Shown: positions 6,629-9,688 of the stretch, one piece after another
Layout of the letters: each line of letters opens with the position of its first letter
How positions within the stretch are numbered: the first letter of the stretch is position 1
Source: Myxococcaceae bacterium
GTDB lineage: Bacteria > Myxococcota > Myxococcia > Myxococcales > Myxococcaceae
NCBI GenBank assembly: GCA_018262385.1
Contig: JAGSPQ010000048.1
Coordinates: 1-9,688 of the forward strand
Length of the DNA: 9,688 bases
Direction of reading: 5' to 3'
The notes under the pieces: model-generated
Database searches by the model: none
Told to the model about the DNA's origin: nothing
What the model saw: only the letters and a program-made list of their open reading frames with translations
Made by a program: the position numbers and the translations under genes

Positions 6629-8625
6629 AGCAGCCCCAGCTTGCCGGCGAACAGCAGGCCGATCATGATCACCAGCACCAGCAGCCCCAGCCCGAACGAC
6701 AGCCGCGACTCCTCGGAGATCTTCGCCGCCGTCTCGGTGACCAGCTGATCGCTGTTGCCGATCAGCTCGAACATCCGCCGCTCGACCGCGTCCACGCTGT
6801 GGGTGTGGAGGTAGTCGCCACTTTGCGGAAAGGGCCCGACCGGCAGCTTCTCGCGCCGCAGCATCGGCAGCACCCCGGCGAACAGCCGGCTGAGCGGAGC
6901 GGTGAACGAGGTCCCGGTGTACTGGATGCGGGCGGTCGGGGCGGGGTAGCCGCAGCTCCAGGTGACGTGGGTGCGCGCCGGCGCGCGAGTGGCCAGCCAC
7001 CCGCGCAGCAGCACCAGCCCGCCGACGATCACGATCAGCAGCGCGGCGAGGTTGGCGATCGGCGCCAGCAGGGCCACCGGGTCGACCGCGCGCGGGGCGG
7101 CGGCGGGCACCAGCTGGGTGAACAGCCGGGCCGGAGCGGCGACCAGCCGGAACGCCAGATCGGGCGCCAGGCCGATCGCGAGGATCCCCGCGGCGTGGAC
7201 GCCCATCGTCAGCAGCATCGCCGGGTGGGTGGGGGTCTTCGGGTGCACGGCCGGATCGCGCGGCACCCCGAGGAAGGTCAGCCCGAACGAGCGGACCACC
7301 GCGAAGGCCGAGATCCCACCCACCATCGCCAGGACCGCGGCCGCGAACACCAGCGCGGTGCGCTCCAGCCCTCCGACCGGCACCGGCTCGAGCAGGCTGC
7401 CGAAGATCAGAAACTCGCTGGTGAAGCCGTTGAGCCCGGGCATCCCGGCGATCGCCAGCCCGCCGACGAGGAAGCACAGCCCCACCCACGGGAGCTTGCG
7501 CAACAACCCCCCGAGCCGCTCGAGATCCACGGTGTGGGTCGACTGGTAGACCCCGCCCGCCGCGTAGAACAGCAGGCACTTGAAGATGGCGTGGTTGAGG
7601 ATGTGGAGGATCCCGCCGGTGAAGCCCAGCGCCACCAGCGTCGGCTGTTGCCAGCACAGCCCGAGGGTGCCGACCCCGAACGCCATCCCGGCGATCCCGA
7701 CGTTCTCGGTCGACGAGTACCCGAGCAGCCGCTTCAGATCGCGCTGCGAGGTCGAGTAGAGCGCGCCGACCACCGCCGACAGCGCCGAGAACCCGATCAG
7801 GGTCCACCCCATCCACGCCTCGGGGTTCTTGATCAGCAGGGTGAAGCGCAGCAGCCCGAACAGCCCCGCCTTGTGAATCACCCCCGACATCAGCGCCGAG
7901 ACGTGCGCCGGCGCGGCCGAGTGGGCGCGCGGCAGCCAGGTGTGGAAGGGGAAGAACGCCGACTTCAACCCGAAGGCGATCACCAGCAGCAGGAAGGTGG
8001 TGTCGCGCAGCGTGCTGGGGGTGTTGAGGAAGGTGGAGAACGACTCGAAGTCCATCGAGCCGGTCTGGCTGTGCAGCACCATCAGCGCCGCGACGAGGAA
8101 GAACAGGCCCAGGTGGGTCGAGACCAGGTAGTTGAAGCCGGCGAAGCGGATCTTCTGGTTGCCGTAGTCCCAGATCACCAGCAGCCAGGCGCAGACCGCC
8201 GCGATCTCCCAGCCGAGGAGGAAGACGATCGCGCTCTCGAGCGTGTAGATCATCAGGAACGACAGCGCGGTCAGGTTGAGCAGCGCGAAGTGGGCGCCGA
8301 CGTGGCGGGTGCCGAACGAGGGGCGCAGGTAGCCGACCGCGTAGATCGACCCCAGCAGCACCATCGGCAGCGACCAGACGAGGAAGAAGGCGCCCAGCGC
8401 GTCGAGGTGCACCGCGATCTGATCGACCGGGTAGGACCAGGTGAAGACGTCGCGCAGCTCGGTGCCCGGCTGGGCGAGAATCGGCAGCGTCGTCATCACC
8501 ACGCAGACGGTGGCGATCGCCTGGGTGAGCAGGCTCGCGGCCACCCGCTGGACGTTGCTGCGCAACAGAATCGAGAGCGCGGCCCCGATCAGCAACACCA
8601 GCGCGGAGATCGCGATCAGGTTCAT
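6625..8625 (-). CDS. hyfB: HyfB-like antiporter-type membrane subunit
   Basis: A 666-residue protein, matching E. coli HyfB (about 672), with roughly 15 or 16 membrane helices. The antiporter core is intact: the TM5 glutamate in FLLGWEIAAVCAW (E140), the TM7 lysine in AFGLKSAFFPFHTWLPRAHS (K221), the HKAG pair (H251-K252) and the TM12 lysine in HILNHAIFKCLLF (K349). The C-terminal part contains the HyfB/HycC-type loop THVTWSCGYPAPTARIQYTG (552-571) and a final helix (about 643-664). In relatives this subunit translocates protons or sodium ions. It is the first structural gene of the operon. ATG at 8625 lies 28 bases after the regulator stop and has no well-spaced Shine-Dalgarno; an 11-codon reading frame bridges the gap (separate entry). 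Unlike HyfF in the same operon, it keeps all expected channel residues. Confidence 0.93.
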   Translation of the reverse strand: MNLIAISALVLLIGAALSILLRSNVQRVAASLLTQAIATVCVVMTTLPILAQPGTELRDVFTWSYPVDQIAVHLDALGAFFLVWSLPMVLLGSIYAVGYLRPSFGTRHVGAHFALLNLTALSFLMIYTLESAIVFLLGWEIAAVCAWLLVIWDYGNQKIRFAGFNYLVSTHLGLFFLVAALMVLHSQTGSMDFESFSTFLNTPSTLRDTTFLLLVIAFGLKSAFFPFHTWLPRAHSAAPAHVSALMSGVIHKAGLFGLLRFTLLIKNPEAWMGWTLIGFSALSAVVGALYSTSQRDLKRLLGYSSTENVGIAGMAFGVGTLGLCWQQPTLVALGFTGGILHILNHAIFKCLLFYAAGGVYQSTHTVDLERLGGLLRKLPWVGLCFLVGGLAIAGMPGLNGFTSEFLIFGSLLEPVPVGGLERTALVFAAAVLAMVGGISAFAVVRSFGLTFLGVPRDPAVHPKTPTHPAMLLTMGVHAAGILAIGLAPDLAFRLVAAPARLFTQLVPAAAPRAVDPVALLAPIANLAALLIVIVGGLVLLRGWLATRAPARTHVTWSCGYPAPTARIQYTGTSFTAPLSRLFAGVLPMLRREKLPVGPFPQSGDYLHTHSVDAVERRMFELIGNSDQLVTETAAKISEESRLSFGLGLLVLVIMIGLLFAGKLGLL

Positions 8626-8657
8626 CTTCCCGCTGCCCCGGCTGGGTGAGCGCTCAT
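8622..8657 (-). other. Possible 11-codon bridging reading frame between regulator and hyfB
   Basis: Starting at ATG 8657, which overlaps the regulator's TGA (8654-8656) as ATGA, a frame reads MSAHPAGAAGR and stops at TGA 8622-8624, which in turn overlaps the hyfB ATG (8623-8625) as ATGA. It could pass terminating ribosomes from the regulator to hyfB, which lacks a good Shine-Dalgarno of its own. The peptide itself resembles nothing I know. A chance frame of this length is easy to get, so this is tentative. Confidence 0.25.
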
Positions 8658-9688
8658 CGCGCTTCCTGCTCCACTGGCGGGGTCAGCTGATACTTGAGCA
8701 GCTTGGTGTACAGCGTCCGCAGCCCCAGCCCGAGCGCAGCGGCCGCCTCGCGCCGGGTGCGGCAGCTGCGCAGGGTGGCGGCGATCAGCTCGCGCTCGGC
8801 GGCCTCGAGGGTGGTGCCGACGGTGATCGAGACCACGCCGTCGGAGGTGCCGACGTACGGCCGGGCGGTCGGGTGCAGGGGCAGCGCGGCGAACCCCTCG
8901 GTGCCGATCGTCTCGCCCGAGGCGAGCACCGCCGCGCTCTCGATCGCGTTCTTCAGCTCGCGGACGTTGCCCGGCCAGTCGTAGGCCATGATCCGCATCA
9001 GCGCCTGGGGCGAGATGCCCTGGATCTTCTCTTCGTTGCGCCGGTTGAAGTCGGCGATGAACGAGTCGATCAGCGCCGGAATGTCTTCCTTGCGATCGCG
9101 CAGGGGCGGGATCCGCAGGGTCACCACCTTGAGCCGGTAGTAGAGATCTTCCCGGAACCGGCCGGCGGCGATCGCCGCCTCGAGGTTCCGGTTGGTCGCC
9201 GCCACCACGCTCAGGTCGACCCGCACCTTGGTGGTGCCGCCCACCCGGCGGAAGGTGTTCCGCTCGAGCACCCGCAGCAGCTTCGCCTGGGTCGACGGAT
9301 CCATCTCGCCGATCTCGTCGAGGAAGAGGGTGCCTCCGTCGGCGAGCTCGAAGATCCCCTTCTTGCGCTCGGCCGCTCCGGTGAAGGCGCCTTTCTCATG
9401 GCCGAACAGCTCGTTCTCCAGCAGATCGCGCCCGAGCGTGGCGCAGCTGATCGGCACGAACAGCCGGTGCCGGCGGGGGCCGCGCATGTGGAGCGCGCGG
9501 GCGATCAGCTCCTTGCCGGTGCCGCTCTCACCGAGCACCAGCACGTTCGTCTTGTAGCGGGAGATCTTCTCGACCATCCCCAGCAGGGCGCGGATCGGTG
9601 GCGAGGAACCCACCAGCCCGGCGAACCCCGAGCCCGGTTCGGTCGGCGGCGCGGCCGGGCTGCCCCTGTTTCTGGTCGACGGCATCGC
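8654..9688 (-). CDS. Sigma-54-dependent transcriptional activator (NtrC-type AAA+), N-terminus at or beyond window edge
   Basis: Residues are numbered from the ATG at 9685, which gives 343 residues; the frame is still open at 9688, so a longer protein is possible. The central domain has Walker A GESGTGKE (52-59), the sigma-54-contacting GAFTGA loop (99-104), Walker B TLFLDEIG (119-126), sensor I VAATNRN (161-167), the arginine-finger region GRFREDLYYRL (175-185) and WPGNVREL (237-244). The C-terminus (about 295-333) is a Fis-type helix-turn-helix, with RREAAAALGLGLRTLYTKL. Such proteins hydrolyse ATP to open sigma-54 RNA polymerase promoters. Before the AAA+ domain only a Pro/Gly-rich stretch is seen, which could be a linker after a receiver or GAF domain outside the window, or the start of a PspF-like protein with no sensor domain. 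It lies on the same strand 28 bases before hyfB, so it probably belongs to, and may control, that operon; its signal is unknown. Confidence 0.9.
   Translation of the reverse strand, partial: AMPSTRNRGSPAAPPTEPGSGFAGLVGSSPPIRALLGMVEKISRYKTNVLVLGESGTGKELIARALHMRGPRRHRLFVPISCATLGRDLLENELFGHEKGAFTGAAERKKGIFELADGGTLFLDEIGEMDPSTQAKLLRVLERNTFRRVGGTTKVRVDLSVVAATNRNLEAAIAAGRFREDLYYRLKVVTLRIPPLRDRKEDIPALIDSFIADFNRRNEEKIQGISPQALMRIMAYDWPGNVRELKNAIESAAVLASGETIGTEGFAALPLHPTARPYVGTSDGVVSITVGTTLEAAERELIAATLRSCRTRREAAAALGLGLRTLYTKLLKYQLTPPVEQEAR

Noticed and set aside
2354..8649. Several long + strand frames antisense to the operon, such as 2354-4207, 3664-5295 and 6799-8649
   Set aside because: Their translations are rich in Arg, Gln, His, Asp and Gly with no recognisable domain, and each lies opposite a clear conserved gene; they follow from GC-rich wobble positions.
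8626..8653. Promoter or terminator between the regulator and hyfB
   Set aside because: Only 28 bases; I see no -24/-12 element, no -35/-10 pair and no hairpin with a T run.

Overview
The window is a very GC-rich (roughly 70% by eye), almost fully coding bacterial stretch. Wobble positions are mostly G or C, so long open frames also appear antisense to the real genes. The codon use, a PQQ/BamB-type beta-propeller protein and an NtrC-type sigma-54 activator would fit a Myxococcota/deltaproteobacterial type genome, but nothing here fixes the taxon and this is inference.

Left part (3-1510, + strand): the 3' part of a PQQ-repeat beta-propeller gene, followed without a gap by a MutT-like Nudix hydrolase. 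The Nudix gene runs into the 3' end of the opposing operon, and the two overlap tail to tail by 41 bases (1470-1510).

Main part (1470-8625, - strand): six genes read right to left encode a membrane-bound complex related to respiratory complex I and group 4 [NiFe] hydrogenases. They are a HyfB-like antiporter subunit, a HyfC/NuoH-like membrane anchor, a HyfE/NuoK-like subunit, a HyfF-like antiporter subunit, a HyfG/NuoC-NuoD-like large subunit, and a fused HyfH-HyfI protein (two-cluster ferredoxin plus NuoB). The order matches the hyf operon without hyfA and hyfD. The junctions B-C, C-E, E-F and F-G are all 4-base stop/start overlaps, and G-HI has a 5-base gap, so this looks like one translationally coupled operon. 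The large subunit lacks the four cysteines that bind the [NiFe] centre, so the complex should not be an H2-producing hydrogenase. It belongs with the energy-converting-hydrogenase-related (Ehr) complexes, whose substrate is not established. HyfF has also lost the TM5 glutamate expected in a proton-pumping antiporter-like subunit.

Right part (8654-9688, - strand): a sigma-54-dependent AAA+ activator with a Fis-type DNA-binding tail lies 28 bases upstream of hyfB on the same strand. It probably heads, and may control, the operon. Its N-terminus reaches the window edge, so a sensory domain and the operon promoter may lie outside.

How it may work together (inference): a cytoplasmic reductant passes electrons through the two ferredoxin clusters and the NuoB-type cluster to whatever the altered NuoD-like pocket binds, coupled to ion movement by HyfB, HyfC, HyfE and perhaps HyfF. 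No formate dehydrogenase, hydrogenase maturation protein or C-terminal endopeptidase gene is in the window. There is no gene-free stretch over 300 bases; the longest gap is 28 bases (8626-8653). I saw no tRNA, rRNA, CRISPR array, insertion sequence or clear intrinsic terminator.
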